Assembly: GCF_028471905.1 (NCBI RefSeq) | Contig: NZ_CP116902.1 | Coordinates: forward strand, 1,214,501 to 1,278,500 | Length of the DNA: 64,000 bases | DNA from: Aneurinibacillus uraniidurans | Lineage (GTDB): Bacteria; Bacillota; Bacilli; Aneurinibacillales; Aneurinibacillaceae | Direction of reading: 5' to 3' | Shown: piece by piece, positions 27,849-37,036 of the stretch | Layout: each line of letters starts with the position of its first letter | Numbering within the stretch: position 1 is the first letter of the stretch | The notes under the pieces: generated by a model | What the model saw: the letters and a program-made list of their open reading frames with translations, nothing else | Database searches by the model: none | What the model was told of the DNA's origin: nothing | Made by a program: the position numbers and the translations under genes

Positions 27849-28625
27849 GTGACACGTAACAAGGTAGAAATCTGCGGCGTAGATACAGCTAAGCTTCCCG
27901 TACTGACGAATGTGCAGATGAGGGATTTGTTTGCGAGGCTGCAGAGCGGAGAATACACAGCAAGAGAGCAATTAGTAAATGGCAACTTACGCCTGGTGTT
28001 AAGCGTGATCCAGCGCTTCAACAATCGTGGAGAATACGTTGATGACTTGTTTCAGGTTGGCTGTATTGGGCTAATGAAAGCCATTGATAACTTTGATTTG
28101 AGCCAGAATGTCAAGTTTTCAACGTATGCGGTTCCGATGATTATTGGAGAGATTCGCCGGTATTTGCGGGACAACAATCCTATTCGCGTCTCCCGCTCAC
28201 TGCGCGACATTGCGTACAAGGCATTGCAAGTACGTGATACGTTGACTAACAAAAATTCACGCGAACCAACCATTCATGAAATATCGGAAGTGCTCAATGT
28301 GCCAAAGGAAGATGTGGTGTTTGCACTTGATGCCATTCAAGACCCGGTATCATTGTTTGAGCCGATTTATCAGGATGGTGGTGATCCGATTTTTGTCATG
28401 GATCAGATTAGTGACGAGCGGAACAAGGACAGCCAGTGGACAGAAGAGATTGCCCTTCGTGAGGCGATGCGTCGTCTAAGTGAGCGGGAGAAAATGATTT
28501 TATCGATGCGCTTCTTTGAAGGAAAAACCCAGATGGAAGTCGCGGACGAAATCGGCATCTCGCAAGCACAAGTGTCGCGCTTGGAGAAAGCAGCAATTTC
28601 ACAAATGCATAAGCATGTACAGTAA
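27849..28625 (+). CDS. sigG: RNA polymerase sporulation sigma factor sigma-G
   Basis: A 258-residue sigma factor with the exact N-terminal signature RNKVEICGVDTAKLPVL. Region 2 has NLRLVLSVIQRFNNRGEYVDDLFQVGCIGLMKAIDNFD and region 4 has MEVADEIGISQAQVSRLEK. It drives late forespore genes. The GTG at 27849 is used although the frame opens at 27744. Its AGGAGGG site is preceded by CTCC four bases before GGAG, so a small hairpin could cover it. A perfect GAATTGC/GCAATTC inverted repeat lies further upstream at about 27741-27757. Its own forespore-type promoter lies between it and sigE. Confidence 0.97.
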   Translation: MTRNKVEICGVDTAKLPVLTNVQMRDLFARLQSGEYTAREQLVNGNLRLVLSVIQRFNNRGEYVDDLFQVGCIGLMKAIDNFDLSQNVKFSTYAVPMIIGEIRRYLRDNNPIRVSRSLRDIAYKALQVRDTLTNKNSREPTIHEISEVLNVPKEDVVFALDAIQDPVSLFEPIYQDGGDPIFVMDQISDERNKDSQWTEEIALREAMRRLSEREKMILSMRFFEGKTQMEVADEIGISQAQVSRLEKAAISQMHKHVQ

Positions 28626-28639
28626 AAATAACATACGTA

Positions 28640-28694
28640 AATAAGTGAAAAGAGTCCGCTCCCTTTGAGGGAATACGGACTCTTTTCACTTATT
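28640..28694. terminator. Long bidirectional terminator between sigG and the binding-protein gene
   Basis: A perfect 19-bp stem (AATAAGTGAAAAGAGTCCG and its complement) with an inner CCCT/AGGG pairing. The A and T runs serve both strands. Its last base belongs to the stop codon of the minus-strand gene. Confidence 0.93.
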
Positions 28695-29461
28695 TATTTG
28701 AAGTATTTTGCATAAATCTTGTCATATGTGCCATCTGCTTTTACAGCTTTAAGACCTTGGTTGAGTTTATCAAGCAACTCTTTGTTACCTTTTTTAACTG
28801 CGATGCCGTATTGTTCTTGATTGATTGTTTTATCTTCTACGATTTTTACATCATCGAGATGAAGCTGTTCTTTAAACTTTTTAATTACCGCGTTATCAGC
28901 TACAACTGCATCAATACGTCCATTTTTCATATCATCAATTGCGCTGGCAATATCATCGAAGCCTTTTAATCCTGTGTATCCTTTACCAAACTTATCTTCC
29001 ACAACTGTTTGACCAGTTGTACCGGATTGAACGCCGATTTTTTTGCCTTTCAGGTCAGCAATTGTATTTACATTTGTTACTGAATTTTTGATGAGGATAG
29101 ATTGCTTAGCTGTAAAATACGGATCTGTGAAATCAAATTGTTTTTTTCGATCGTCGTTCATTGTAATGCCCGCAATACCTGCTTTGATTGAATCATTCTC
29201 AAGGCCAGCCATCATTGGGTCCCAGCCAACGTGCTTCACTTCAATATCGAGTTTTTGTGACTTGGCGATAGCGTTGATGAGATCAATATCGAAGCCTTCC
29301 GGTTTACCGTCTGGAGTGAGAGATTCAAACGGAGGGAAGGATGCGTCTGTACCTACGACAATTTTGTTAGCTGCCTGGCCGTCTCCCTTGCTGCCACAGC
29401 CAACAGCGAATACTGTCAGGGCGAGCATAGCGATGAGAAGGGCCGTCCATTTTTTCTTCAT
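28694..29461 (-). CDS. Amino-acid ABC transporter substrate-binding lipoprotein
   Basis: A 255-residue periplasmic-binding-protein-like lipoprotein. Lys-rich start, hydrophobic stretch and lipobox ending at Cys22 (VFAVGC) predict lipid anchoring. VVGTDASFPPFESLTPDGKP is the start of the SBP family 3 fold, and GFDIDLINAIAK and GQTVVEDKF follow; the sequence is closest to polar or basic amino-acid binders of the GlnH/ArtP type. No permease or ATPase gene is adjacent, so it is an orphan here and its partner must be elsewhere. It is monocistronic with its own good promoter and a terminator, and it is inserted between sigG and ylmC. Confidence 0.9.
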   Translation of the reverse strand: MKKKWTALLIAMLALTVFAVGCGSKGDGQAANKIVVGTDASFPPFESLTPDGKPEGFDIDLINAIAKSQKLDIEVKHVGWDPMMAGLENDSIKAGIAGITMNDDRKKQFDFTDPYFTAKQSILIKNSVTNVNTIADLKGKKIGVQSGTTGQTVVEDKFGKGYTGLKGFDDIASAIDDMKNGRIDAVVADNAVIKKFKEQLHLDDVKIVEDKTINQEQYGIAVKKGNKELLDKLNQGLKAVKADGTYDKIYAKYFK

Positions 29462-29511
29462 CTATGAGTTCCTCCTGCTTTACATTGTTTATTTATAAAC
29501 GTATGTCGATA

Positions 29512-29540
29512 AGTATACAAATCGAATTTTATTCTGACAA
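29512..29540 (-). promoter_or_regulatory. Sigma-A type promoter for the binding-protein gene
   Basis: On the minus strand TTGTCA (29540-29535) and TATACT (29517-29512) are separated by exactly 17 bases, about 50 bases before the start codon, which follows a GGAGGAA ribosome site. Confidence 0.8.
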
Positions 29541-29638
29541 GGGATTTGGGACAAAACGCACTTTTAGGACATTTCGTAAAATTTGAACATATACTAGCAG
29601 TACAAAATAGGCTGAAGACGAAGAATGGGGTGGAGCAG

Positions 29639-29917
29639 ATGATTAAGATTTCTGAGTTCCAGGAAAAGGATGTCGTGAACGTGGTAGACGGCAAAAACCT
29701 GGGCCAGGTAACGGATCTTGAAATTAACTTGCAGGTTGGGCGGGTCGAAGCGATTGTTGTACCGGGCAAGGGAAATGGAAAATTTTTCGGCTTTTTTGGC
29801 GGAGGTGAGGACATTACGATTCCATGGCGCAATATTGTAAAAATCGGGCGTGATGTTATTCTAGTACGAATGGATGATGTACCAATTGCAGCCAAACCGG
29901 GGGAACATTTGTCATAA
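29639..29917 (+). CDS. ylmC: YlmC/YmxH family sporulation-associated protein (PRC-barrel)
   Basis: A 92-residue protein made of one PRC-barrel: ISEFQEKDVVNVVDGKNLGQVTDLEI at the N-terminus and a C-terminal DITIPWRNIVKIGRDVILV strand set, with a GKFFGFFGGGED loop between. Its function is not known; the family is common in endospore formers. The frame opens upstream at 29546, but the ATG at 29639 with GGGTGGAG is the family start. Upstream, CATATACT at 29588-29595 resembles a sigma-E -10 element, with a poor -35. Confidence 0.88.
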   Translation: MIKISEFQEKDVVNVVDGKNLGQVTDLEINLQVGRVEAIVVPGKGNGKFFGFFGGGEDITIPWRNIVKIGRDVILVRMDDVPIAAKPGEHLS

Positions 29918-29975
29918 CCTTTCCTTTTCTTATACATCACACAATGATAAGATTCAGTATATAAGGAGGGAGACG

Positions 29976-30800
29976 ATGGAACCGTTCGGTTTACAGGATG
30001 AGGAAACCGCTCTCCGCTTGATCAATTGGGAAGCAAGGTGGCCGGAGCTGGTCGCAGGGTTTTCTACGCGAAATGGTGGAACGAGCAGCGGATATTATAC
30101 AAGTTTGAACTGTGGTTTGCATGTTGGGGATGATGGAGATGCTGTAAGAGAGAATCGTCGTCTGCTGGCAGAAGCCAATGGGTTTGACTTTGCAGCATGG
30201 ACGTGCGCCGAGCAGGTGCATGGCGGTGCGGTGCATATTGTGGAGGCAGAGACACGCGGTACGGGGCGTCTTGCACATGACGAGGCGATCAAGGACACAG
30301 ATGGACTGCTAACGGAGCATGCGGGTATATTTCTGGCGTCGTTTTATGCAGATTGTGTGCCGTTGTTTTTTTATGCGCCGAGCCACCGTGTGATCGGGGT
30401 TGCACATGCGGGCTGGAAGGGAACGGTAGCAAACATTGGCGCTGAGATGGTGCGGCAGATGGGTGAGCGATGGCAGATTGCACCGGAAGAGATTTATGCA
30501 GCGATTGGTCCGTCAATCAGGTCATGTTGTTATGAAGTAAATGATGTAGTGGCAAATCGGGTACAGGATGTCCTAGCATCGCGTGCGGAACAGGTGCTAA
30601 AGGCGAAAGATGACGGGAAATATATGTTGAATTTACAAGAAACAAATCGAATTTTACTTCTCGCAGCAGGAATTTTGCCAGAGCATATCGAAGTCAGTCA
30701 TTTATGTACGAGTTGTCGCACGGACTTGTTCTTCTCGCATCGAAAAGAAGCAGGGAAAACAGGGCGAATGACCGCGTTCATTGCGTTGAAAGAGGGGTAA
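29976..30800 (+). CDS. pgeF: Peptidoglycan editing factor / multicopper polyphenol oxidoreductase family protein (PgeF, YlmD)
   Basis: A 274-residue Cu-oxidase_4 family protein. FSTRNGGTSSGYYTSLNCG near the N-terminus, DGLLTEHAGIFLASFYADCVPLFFY, and VAHAGWKGTVANI with CYEV further on supply the conserved His and Cys metal ligands. Homologues remove wrongly inserted L-Ser from wall precursors in E. coli (YfiH) or act as purine nucleosidases; which applies here cannot be read from sequence. ATG at 29976 follows AAGGAGGG. ylmE follows after 9 bases. Confidence 0.9.
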   Translation: MEPFGLQDEETALRLINWEARWPELVAGFSTRNGGTSSGYYTSLNCGLHVGDDGDAVRENRRLLAEANGFDFAAWTCAEQVHGGAVHIVEAETRGTGRLAHDEAIKDTDGLLTEHAGIFLASFYADCVPLFFYAPSHRVIGVAHAGWKGTVANIGAEMVRQMGERWQIAPEEIYAAIGPSIRSCCYEVNDVVANRVQDVLASRAEQVLKAKDDGKYMLNLQETNRILLLAAGILPEHIEVSHLCTSCRTDLFFSHRKEAGKTGRMTAFIALKEG

Positions 30801-30809
30801 GGAAGTACG

Positions 30810-31511
30810 TTGGCATATATGGATATCGAATGCAATCTCCGGCATGTTCGTGAACGCATTGCACAGGCGTGTGTACGCGTCAATCGTTCACCGGAAGACG
30901 TAGAAATTGTAGCAGTAACGAAGTATGTGTCGCTTGCGACAACGCAGGCGGCAGTAAAAGCAGGAATTCGTCATCTTGGCGAAAGCCGGACGCAGGATGC
31001 TATTCCGAAGTGGAACGCGCTTGGCGCAGATGCGGCAGTGTGGCATTTTATCGGTCATCTACAGACGAATAAGGTGCGGGAGATGATCGGACGCTTTCCA
31101 TATGTCCATTCCCTGGATCGTCTGTCACTTGCACAAGAACTCAATAAGCGTGGGTCGGCAGCAGGCGTAACAACGAAATGCTTTTTGCAGGTGAATATTT
31201 CAGGAGAAGAGTCTAAAAATGGACTCTCTCCAGAGGAAGCGTCTGACTTTTTGCATGCTGTACAAGATCTTACACATCTTGAAGTAATTGGCCTCATGAC
31301 GATGGCACCTTATACGGAAAATCCTGAAGAGACTAGGCCTGTATTTCGGGGCTTACGTGAACTGCGTGACCGCTTGCAGGAACAAAATATTCCAAATGCG
31401 TCGCTTACGCATCTAAGTATGGGAATGTCTAATGATTATGAGATCGCCGTGGAAGAAGGCGCGACATTCATTCGACTCGGTTCCACGCTTGTCGGTGATG
31501 AACGTGAATAA
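30810..31511 (+). CDS. ylmE: YggS/PLPBP family pyridoxal-phosphate homeostasis protein
   Basis: A 233-residue single-domain PLP-binding barrel. Lys38 in EIVAVTKYV is the residue that binds PLP; HFIGHLQTNKVR and LSMGMSNDYEIAVEEGATFIRLGS are the other family blocks. It buffers PLP and affects amino-acid pools rather than catalysing a defined reaction. The start is a TTG at 30810 shortly behind GGGGTAAGGAAG; an ATG nine bases further (30819) is a possible alternative. It sits in the ylmC-pgeF-ylmE-sepF block. Confidence 0.92.
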   Translation: MAYMDIECNLRHVRERIAQACVRVNRSPEDVEIVAVTKYVSLATTQAAVKAGIRHLGESRTQDAIPKWNALGADAAVWHFIGHLQTNKVREMIGRFPYVHSLDRLSLAQELNKRGSAAGVTTKCFLQVNISGEESKNGLSPEEASDFLHAVQDLTHLEVIGLMTMAPYTENPEETRPVFRGLRELRDRLQEQNIPNASLTHLSMGMSNDYEIAVEEGATFIRLGSTLVGDERE

Positions 31512-31538
31512 ATGCTAAGCAAAGGAGAGCGATGAACG

Positions 31539-31982
31539 ATGGGCGTTGTAAACAAGCTTAAAGAGTTTTTCGGACTGAACGGCGAACCGGAAGTGTATGA
31601 GGAGATTATCGAGGAGCCGGACTACGAAGACGAAGAAGAATATGCTAAGCCAGCGCGTAAATCCCGTGCGGCGAGCGGAAACAATGTTGTCAGCCTGCAC
31701 GCCGTCAAAGAGCAGTCGCCTCGCCTCGTGCTGGTAGAGCCGAAGTCATATGAAGAAGTGCAGGACATTTCTGATCACTTATGTTCGCGCCGTGGGGTTG
31801 TGATTAACTTGCAGCGAGTGCCGAATGAACAAGCGAAGCGGATTATTGATTTTCTTGGAGGAACCGTCTACGCCATTAATGGCACCATTCAGCGTGTTGG
31901 ACATAAAACGTTTTTATGTCTTCCGGAAAATATGGAGATGCAAGGGAATATTACAGAAATGATGTTTGATGAACGTACGTAG
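31539..31982 (+). CDS. sepF: Cell division protein SepF
   Basis: A 147-residue protein with the N-terminal amphipathic membrane helix MGVVNKLKEFFGL, an acidic then basic linker, and the SepF core (about 60-140) with VLVEPKSYEEVQDISDHL and VINLQRVPNEQAKRIIDFLGG. It binds the C-terminal peptide of FtsZ and forms rings that organise FtsZ filaments and can partly replace FtsA. ATG at 31539 follows AAAGGAGAG. Confidence 0.95.
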   Translation: MGVVNKLKEFFGLNGEPEVYEEIIEEPDYEDEEEYAKPARKSRAASGNNVVSLHAVKEQSPRLVLVEPKSYEEVQDISDHLCSRRGVVINLQRVPNEQAKRIIDFLGGTVYAINGTIQRVGHKTFLCLPENMEMQGNITEMMFDERT

Positions 31983-31995
31983 TTGAGGTGAGAAA

Positions 31996-32265
31996 ATGGA
32001 GCAGGTTTTAAATTTTATACCGCTAGCTTTTAAGATTTACTATTTCATGATCATTGTGTATATTTTGATGTCATGGGTTCCGCAGGTACGGGAGACATCG
32101 TTGGGAGAAATATTAGGCAAACTTGTTGAGCCATATTTAGAGATTTTCCGACGATTTATTCCACCGCTTGGTGTGATTGATATCTCACCGATTGTTGCGC
32201 TTATTGCACTTCAATTTGCCCAGAGTGGGTTGATGAGCATCATTGATAAGTTTGTGACATTATGA
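31996..32265 (+). CDS. ylmG: YggT family membrane protein YlmG
   Basis: An 89-residue protein with two membrane helices and the YggT motif SWVPQVRETSLGEILGKLVEPYLEIFRRFIPPLGVIDISPIVA, in which the ends are recognised and the middle is typical. The function is unclear; homologues affect division and envelope organisation. The stop codon overlaps the ylmH ATG (ATGA), indicating coupled translation. Confidence 0.9.
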   Translation: MEQVLNFIPLAFKIYYFMIIVYILMSWVPQVRETSLGEILGKLVEPYLEIFRRFIPPLGVIDISPIVALIALQFAQSGLMSIIDKFVTL

Positions 32266-33035
32266 GTTTATATGATCATTTTCGGCCGGAAGAGCGCCCG
32301 TTTGCAGAAAGGGTGGAGGAGTGGGCCGCGCGTGTGCGGGATCGGTATGAACGAATCCATACCGACTTTCTTGACCCGCGGCAGGCGTTTATTGTCCGCT
32401 CCCTTGCCGGGCGAGAGCCGGGTGTATACATAGCAGAAGATGGTGGATATGAAGGAGCAGAGCGGACGCGTATCGTTTTGCACCCGGAATATATGGAACC
32501 AGAACCGGATGAATTCGGAGTCGCAGTCTTGCAGGTTCAGGGAACGAACCAGTTCCTTACACTTGCACATCGTGATTATCTGGGGGCGCTCATTGGGCTT
32601 GGCATTAAGCGGGACAAGTTTGGAGATATTCTCGTACATGAAGAGGGTGCTCAGCTTATCGTGGCCCGTGAGATTGTCGATTATATACGAATACATATGA
32701 CGCAGGTACACCGCATTCATGTGCGGATCGAAGAAGTGCCGATCACCGCTGTACGTGTGCCACCACAAACATTTCGTCGGACCACGTTTACGGTACAGTC
32801 GCCGCGCCTTGATGCGATTATCGGAGATGTATATCGGCTCTCACGTGCGAAGGTACTGACCCCGATTCAAAACGGGCGTGCTCGCGTCAATTGGCGTGAA
32901 GTAAATGACCCTTCGTTTCGGCTTGTCGCAGGAGATGTTGTTTCTTTCAAAGGATTTGGCCGCTTTCGCGTAGCAGAAGTGGGTGGCGAGACGAAAAAAG
33001 GGCGTATTCGAATTGAAATCGATATTGTTGAATAA
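32262..33035 (+). CDS. ylmH: S4-domain RNA-binding protein YlmH
   Basis: A 257-residue protein with an N-terminal YlmH-specific domain, including LTLAHRDYLGALIGLGIKRDKFGDI, and a C-terminal S4 RNA-binding domain (about 180-250) with LSRAKVLTPIQNGRARVNW and DVVSFKGFGRFRV. In B. subtilis YlmH binds ribosomes and helps rescue stalled 50S-nascent-chain complexes together with RqcH (established there); an rqcH gene is also in this window. It overlaps ylmG by four bases. Confidence 0.92.
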   Translation: MSLYDHFRPEERPFAERVEEWAARVRDRYERIHTDFLDPRQAFIVRSLAGREPGVYIAEDGGYEGAERTRIVLHPEYMEPEPDEFGVAVLQVQGTNQFLTLAHRDYLGALIGLGIKRDKFGDILVHEEGAQLIVAREIVDYIRIHMTQVHRIHVRIEEVPITAVRVPPQTFRRTTFTVQSPRLDAIIGDVYRLSRAKVLTPIQNGRARVNWREVNDPSFRLVAGDVVSFKGFGRFRVAEVGGETKKGRIRIEIDIVE

Positions 33036-33054
33036 GAAGAAGGAGGTGCCTGTT

Positions 33055-33549
33055 GTGTCACTGACACCACTAGATATCCATAATAAAGAGTTTAGTCGGG
33101 TATTCCGCGGGTATGATGAAGATCAGGTAAATGAATTTCTCGATCAAATTATTAAAGAGTTTGATATGCTGCTCAAGGAAAAACGACAGTTGGAAGAGCG
33201 CGTGGGAACGCTAAATGAGAAGCTGTCCCAGTTTGCTAATATTGAAGAGACGTTAAAGAAATCACTTGTTATGGCCCAAGAAGCAGCTGACGAACTGAAA
33301 GTGAATGCGCGTAAGGAAGCACAGCTAATTGTGAAGGAAGCAGAAAAGAATGCGGATCGTCTCATTAATGACGCCCTGGCTAAATCCCGCAAGCTTGTAT
33401 CCGAGATTGATGAACTGAAGCGCCGCGCCTCTGTTTATCGGATGCGTTTTCGTTCCATGCTGGAAGCACAGCTTGAGATGCTGGACGCGGGTGATTGGGA
33501 GAATTTCGAGAAGATCGAAGACGAACTGGTAAGCCCGGTAGAGGAGTAA
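33055..33549 (+). CDS. divIVA: Cell-pole and division site protein DivIVA
   Basis: A 164-residue coiled-coil protein. The membrane-binding N-terminal domain reads LTPLDIHNKEFSRVFRGYDEDQVNEFLDQI, followed by a long coiled coil rich in Lys, Glu and Ala (about 35-150). It marks negatively curved membrane at poles and septa. The start is the GTG at 33055 behind AAGGAGGTG; the frame continues upstream into ylmH but has no ribosome site there. Confidence 0.95.
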   Translation: MSLTPLDIHNKEFSRVFRGYDEDQVNEFLDQIIKEFDMLLKEKRQLEERVGTLNEKLSQFANIEETLKKSLVMAQEAADELKVNARKEAQLIVKEAEKNADRLINDALAKSRKLVSEIDELKRRASVYRMRFRSMLEAQLEMLDAGDWENFEKIEDELVSPVEE

Positions 33550-33567
33550 ACCGCGGTACGACACAGG

Positions 33568-33596
33568 TTGACGCGAGGGTATGACTGTTCTATACT
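33568..33596 (+). promoter_or_regulatory. Sigma-A type promoter upstream of ileS, inside a hairpin
   Basis: TTGACG (33568-33573) and TATACT (33591-33596) are 17 bases apart. The same bases lie in an imperfect hairpin (about 33571-33615, CGCG arms) followed by CTTTTTC, which could also end the divIVA transcript. A second terminator lies downstream, before ileS. Confidence 0.6.
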
Positions 33597-33635
33597 TTGG
33601 AACATACACCGCGCTTTTTCAGGGATTGTATTAAA

Positions 33636-33679
33636 AGGCCTTCTCGTCCCGTCTTGCCGGACTTGAGAAGGCTCTTTTT
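33636..33679 (+). terminator. Intrinsic terminator or attenuator in the ileS leader
   Basis: CCTTCTCGTCC pairs with GGAC and GAGAAGG, followed by CTCTTTTTG. It sits between the promoter at 33568 and ileS. No T-box sequence (AGGGTGGNACCGCG) was found in the 171-base gap. Confidence 0.85.
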
Positions 33680-33720
33680 GATAGAGTAAGACACTATATA
33701 GCCTAGGAGTTGAACGAAAG

Positions 33721-36489
33721 ATGGATTATAGCAAGACGCTGAATCTGCCGAAAACGGAGTTCCCGATGCGCGGCAATTTGCCAACACGAGAGCCACAGGT
33801 GCAGGCATGGTGGGACGAACAGGATATGTATGCGAAAGTGCAGGAGCGTACAAAAGGCCGTCCGAAATTTATTCTGCATGACGGACCTCCGTATGCGAAC
33901 GGCGATATTCATATCGGTCACGCACTGAATAAAGTTATTAAAGATATGATTGTTCGCTACAAATCAATGGCCGGTTTTGATGCACCGTACGTGCCAGGCT
34001 GGGATACACACGGCCTGCCGATTGAGCATGCGATCATTAAAAATGAAAAAATTGACCGTCATAAAGTCGGCGTCGTCGAATTCCGTGAGCGCTGCACCGA
34101 GTATGCATATAGCTATGTAGAAAAGCAAAAAGGTCAGTTCCAGCGTCTTGGTATTCGTGGCGACTGGGCAAATCCATATATCACGCTGAAGCCAGAATAT
34201 GAAGCGCGTCAAATTAAAATATTCGGCGAAATGGCGAAAAAAGGCTATATTTATAAAGGATTGAAAGCTGTTTACTGGTCGCCGTCTTCTGAAACTGCAC
34301 TGGCAGAAGCAGAAATTGAATACAAAGACAAACAATCAACTTCGATCTATGTGGCATTTCCGGTTGTAGAAGGAAACGGGAAGCTTGCAGAAGGCGACAA
34401 GGTAGTCATCTGGACAACAACCCCGTGGACGATTCCGGCTAACCTGGCAATCGCGATTCATCCGGATTTAGAATATTCACTCGTTCAAACAGAGGCGGGT
34501 CGCTTCCTTGTGGCATCCGGCTTGCTGGATACTGTAGCGAAAACAATCGGCTGGGAAAATGTTGAGACTGTTCACACGTTTACGGGCGCAGAACTGCAAG
34601 GTGTTGTTTGCCGTCATCCGTTATACGACCGCAAATCCCCGCTTCTGCCGGGTGAACACGTAACACTTGATGCTGGTACGGGTTGTGTACATACTGCACC
34701 AGGACATGGGGAAGATGACTTTAACATTGGTCAGAAGTACGGTCTGGATGTATTATGTCCGGTTGATGAGCGCGGTATGATGACGAAAGAAGCACCGGGC
34801 TTTGAAGGTATGTTCTATGAGAAAGCTAATCCGGTTGTACTGGAGAAGCTGACAGAAGCAGGTGCGCTGCTTCATAAAAATACGATTACCCACTCGTACC
34901 CGCATGACTGGCGTTCGAAGCAGCCGATCATTTTCCGGGCGACAGAGCAGTGGTTCGCATCGATTGATGGCTTCCGTGAGCAGATGCTTGAAGCAATCAA
35001 ACAGGTGAAATGGGTACCGCACTGGGGCGAACAACGCCTGCACAACATGATCGCAGACCGGGGAGACTGGTGTATTTCCCGTCAGCGTGTATGGGGTGTG
35101 CCGATTCCGATCTTCTACTGCCGTGATTGTAATGAGCCGATCATTAATGATACAACGATTGACCATATCTCTGACTTATTCCGCCGCGAAGGTTCATCTG
35201 CATGGTTCGCACGCGAAGTGGAAGAGTTAATGCCGCAAGGAACTGCGTGTCCGAAATGCGGAGGTGCACATTTCCGCAAAGAAACAGACATTATGGATGT
35301 ATGGTTTGACTCCGGTTCAAGCCATGAAGCGGTTCTGCGTGAGCGTGAAGAACTGGCCTGGCCAGCGGATCTGTATCTTGAGGGTTCTGACCAATACCGT
35401 GGCTGGTTCAACTCGTCACTGTCTACATCAGTAGCTGTATACGGGCAGGCTCCGTACAAAGGCGTATTAAGCCACGGCTTTACCCTTGATGGCGAAGGCC
35501 GCAAAATGTCGAAATCGGTTGGAAATGTAATTGCACCGCAAAAAATCGCGGATCAGCTTGGTGCCGATATCCTCCGTCTTTGGGTATCGTCAGCGGATTA
35601 TCAGGCGGACGTGCGGATTTCTGATGGAATTCTGAAGCAAATTGCGGAAACATACCGCAAAATCCGTAACACATTCCGCTTCCTGTTGAGCAATCTGGAA
35701 GGTTTCGATCCAGCAACAGATCTTGTGCCGATTGCTGACATGGACGAGTTGGATCGTTATATGATGATTAAAAACCAACATGTCATTGAAAAAGTGCGCA
35801 AAGCGTATGATGAATACCAGTTCCATACGGTGTACCATACGATTCATAATTTCTGCACAGTGCAGTTGAGTGCACTCTATCTTGATATTTCTAAAGATCG
35901 TCTGTATGCAGATGCGAGTAAGGATGTGCGCCGCCGCTCAGCGCAGACGGTTATGTATACGATCCTGTTTGATCTTGTTCGTCTGCTTACGCCGATCATC
36001 CCACATACAGCGGATGAGGTGTGGAAATACATTCCGGGCACTGATGTGATCAGTGTACAACTGACAGACATGCCGGATGTACAAACAAACGTATTCGATG
36101 ATGCGCTCGAAGCGAAATGGGACCGCATTGTCGAGATTCGTGATGAGATACTCAAGGCGCTTGAAGAAGCACGCCGTGATAAAGTAATCGGTCAGTCGCT
36201 TGCGGCGTCGGTTGCCATTTATCCAGATGCATCTGTAGCGGAAGCACTTGCACCAGTAGCGGGAGCACTGCCTGAACTACTCATTGCATCTCATGTAGAA
36301 CTGCATACAGCAGGTGAGGCAGCACCGGATCATGCAGTAGCACTTGAAGGATTGAAAGTTGTGGTTCAACCAGCAGACGGTGAGAAATGCGAACGCTGCT
36401 GGATCATCACACCGGAAGTTGGCCAGGACGCGGAGCACCCAACATTGTGCCCACGTTGTGCGACGGTTGTAGCGGATGAACACGCATAA
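33721..36489 (+). CDS. ileS: Isoleucyl-tRNA synthetase
   Basis: A 922-residue class I synthetase. HIGH reads HIGH exactly at 64-67 and KMSKS at 595-599; the editing domain lies between (about 190-400, with [19 protein letters not shown] and [16 protein letters not shown]). The C-terminal zinc finger CERCW...CPRC is present at about 894-914. This is the short bacterial type with a C-terminal zinc knuckle. ATG at 33721 follows TAGGAG at a rather long spacing of about 12 bases. Confidence 0.97.
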   Translation: MDYSKTLNLPKTEFPMRGNLPTREPQVQAWWDEQDMYAKVQERTKGRPKFILHDGPPYANGDIHIGHALNKVIKDMIVRYKSMAGFDAPYVPGWDTHGLPIEHAIIKNEKIDRHKVGVVEFRERCTEYAYSYVEKQKGQFQRLGIRGDWANPYITLKPEYEARQIKIFGEMAKKGYIYKGLKAVYWSPSSETALAEAEIEYKDKQSTSIYVAFPVVEGNGKLAEGDKVVIWTTTPWTIPANLAIAIHPDLEYSLVQTEAGRFLVASGLLDTVAKTIGWENVETVHTFTGAELQGVVCRHPLYDRKSPLLPGEHVTLDAGTGCVHTAPGHGEDDFNIGQKYGLDVLCPVDERGMMTKEAPGFEGMFYEKANPVVLEKLTEAGALLHKNTITHSYPHDWRSKQPIIFRATEQWFASIDGFREQMLEAIKQVKWVPHWGEQRLHNMIADRGDWCISRQRVWGVPIPIFYCRDCNEPIINDTTIDHISDLFRREGSSAWFAREVEELMPQGTACPKCGGAHFRKETDIMDVWFDSGSSHEAVLREREELAWPADLYLEGSDQYRGWFNSSLSTSVAVYGQAPYKGVLSHGFTLDGEGRKMSKSVGNVIAPQKIADQLGADILRLWVSSADYQADVRISDGILKQIAETYRKIRNTFRFLLSNLEGFDPATDLVPIADMDELDRYMMIKNQHVIEKVRKAYDEYQFHTVYHTIHNFCTVQLSALYLDISKDRLYADASKDVRRRSAQTVMYTILFDLVRLLTPIIPHTADEVWKYIPGTDVISVQLTDMPDVQTNVFDDALEAKWDRIVEIRDEILKALEEARRDKVIGQSLAASVAIYPDASVAEALAPVAGALPELLIASHVELHTAGEAAPDHAVALEGLKVVVQPADGEKCERCWIITPEVGQDAEHPTLCPRCATVVADEHA

Positions 36490-36506
36490 TAAATAAAGAG
36501 AGAAAC

Positions 36507-36539
36507 GAGGGGGAAAAGACGTTTTTTTCCTCCTTTTTT
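36507..36539 (+). terminator. Intrinsic terminator after ileS
   Basis: AGGGGGAAAA folds on TTTTTTTCCTCCT around GACG and runs into TTTTTT. Confidence 0.75.
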
Positions 36540-36568
36540 CTGCACATAAAGTGAAGGAGTGTGCGAGA

Positions 36569-37036
36569 ATGTTATATTATATGATCGCGCTAGTGGTCTT
36601 TCTTATTGACCAGGGAACGAAGTGGCTGATTGTCAAAAGCATGAACATCGGTGAGTCCATTCCGATTTGGGAAGGTGTGTTTAATTTGACTTCACACCGC
36701 AATCGGGGAGCAGCCTTTGGGATTTTGCAGAATCGGCGAGTGTTTTTTATCGTTATTACGATAGTGATTATTATCGGTATTATTTGGTATATGCGTAAGA
36801 TAATGCAAGAAAGCAAACTGCTTGCATTGGCACTTGCGCTAATTTTAGGTGGGGCGGTCGGTAATTTTTATGATCGTCTGCTGACAGGTGAAGTCGTTGA
36901 TTTCTTTGATTTCACGCTGATTCACTACCCAATCTTTAACGTGGCGGATTCAGCGATTGTGATTGGGGTTGGATTGTTTATTCTGGATGTAATACGCGAT
37001 ATGATAGGACAGCGACAGGAGAGAATGAATGGATAA
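36569..37036 (+). CDS. lspA: Lipoprotein signal peptidase II
   Basis: A 155-residue membrane aspartic protease with four helices. The catalytic Asp residues are D102 in VGNFYDRL and D127 in FNVADSAI. LIDQGTKWLIV and the NRGAAFGIL block are also conserved. It removes signal peptides from diacylglyceryl lipoproteins such as the binding protein encoded at 29 kb. The ATG at 36569 with GAAGGAGTG is preferred over the GTG at 36551. It overlaps the next gene by eight bases. Confidence 0.95.
   Translation: MLYYMIALVVFLIDQGTKWLIVKSMNIGESIPIWEGVFNLTSHRNRGAAFGILQNRRVFFIVITIVIIIGIIWYMRKIMQESKLLALALALILGGAVGNFYDRLLTGEVVDFFDFTLIHYPIFNVADSAIVIGVGLFILDVIRDMIGQRQERMNG

Noticed and set aside
33550-33720. A T-box riboswitch before ileS
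   Set aside because: The gap is too short and lacks the AGGGTGGNACCGCG core and specifier stem; only a promoter and terminator can be supported.
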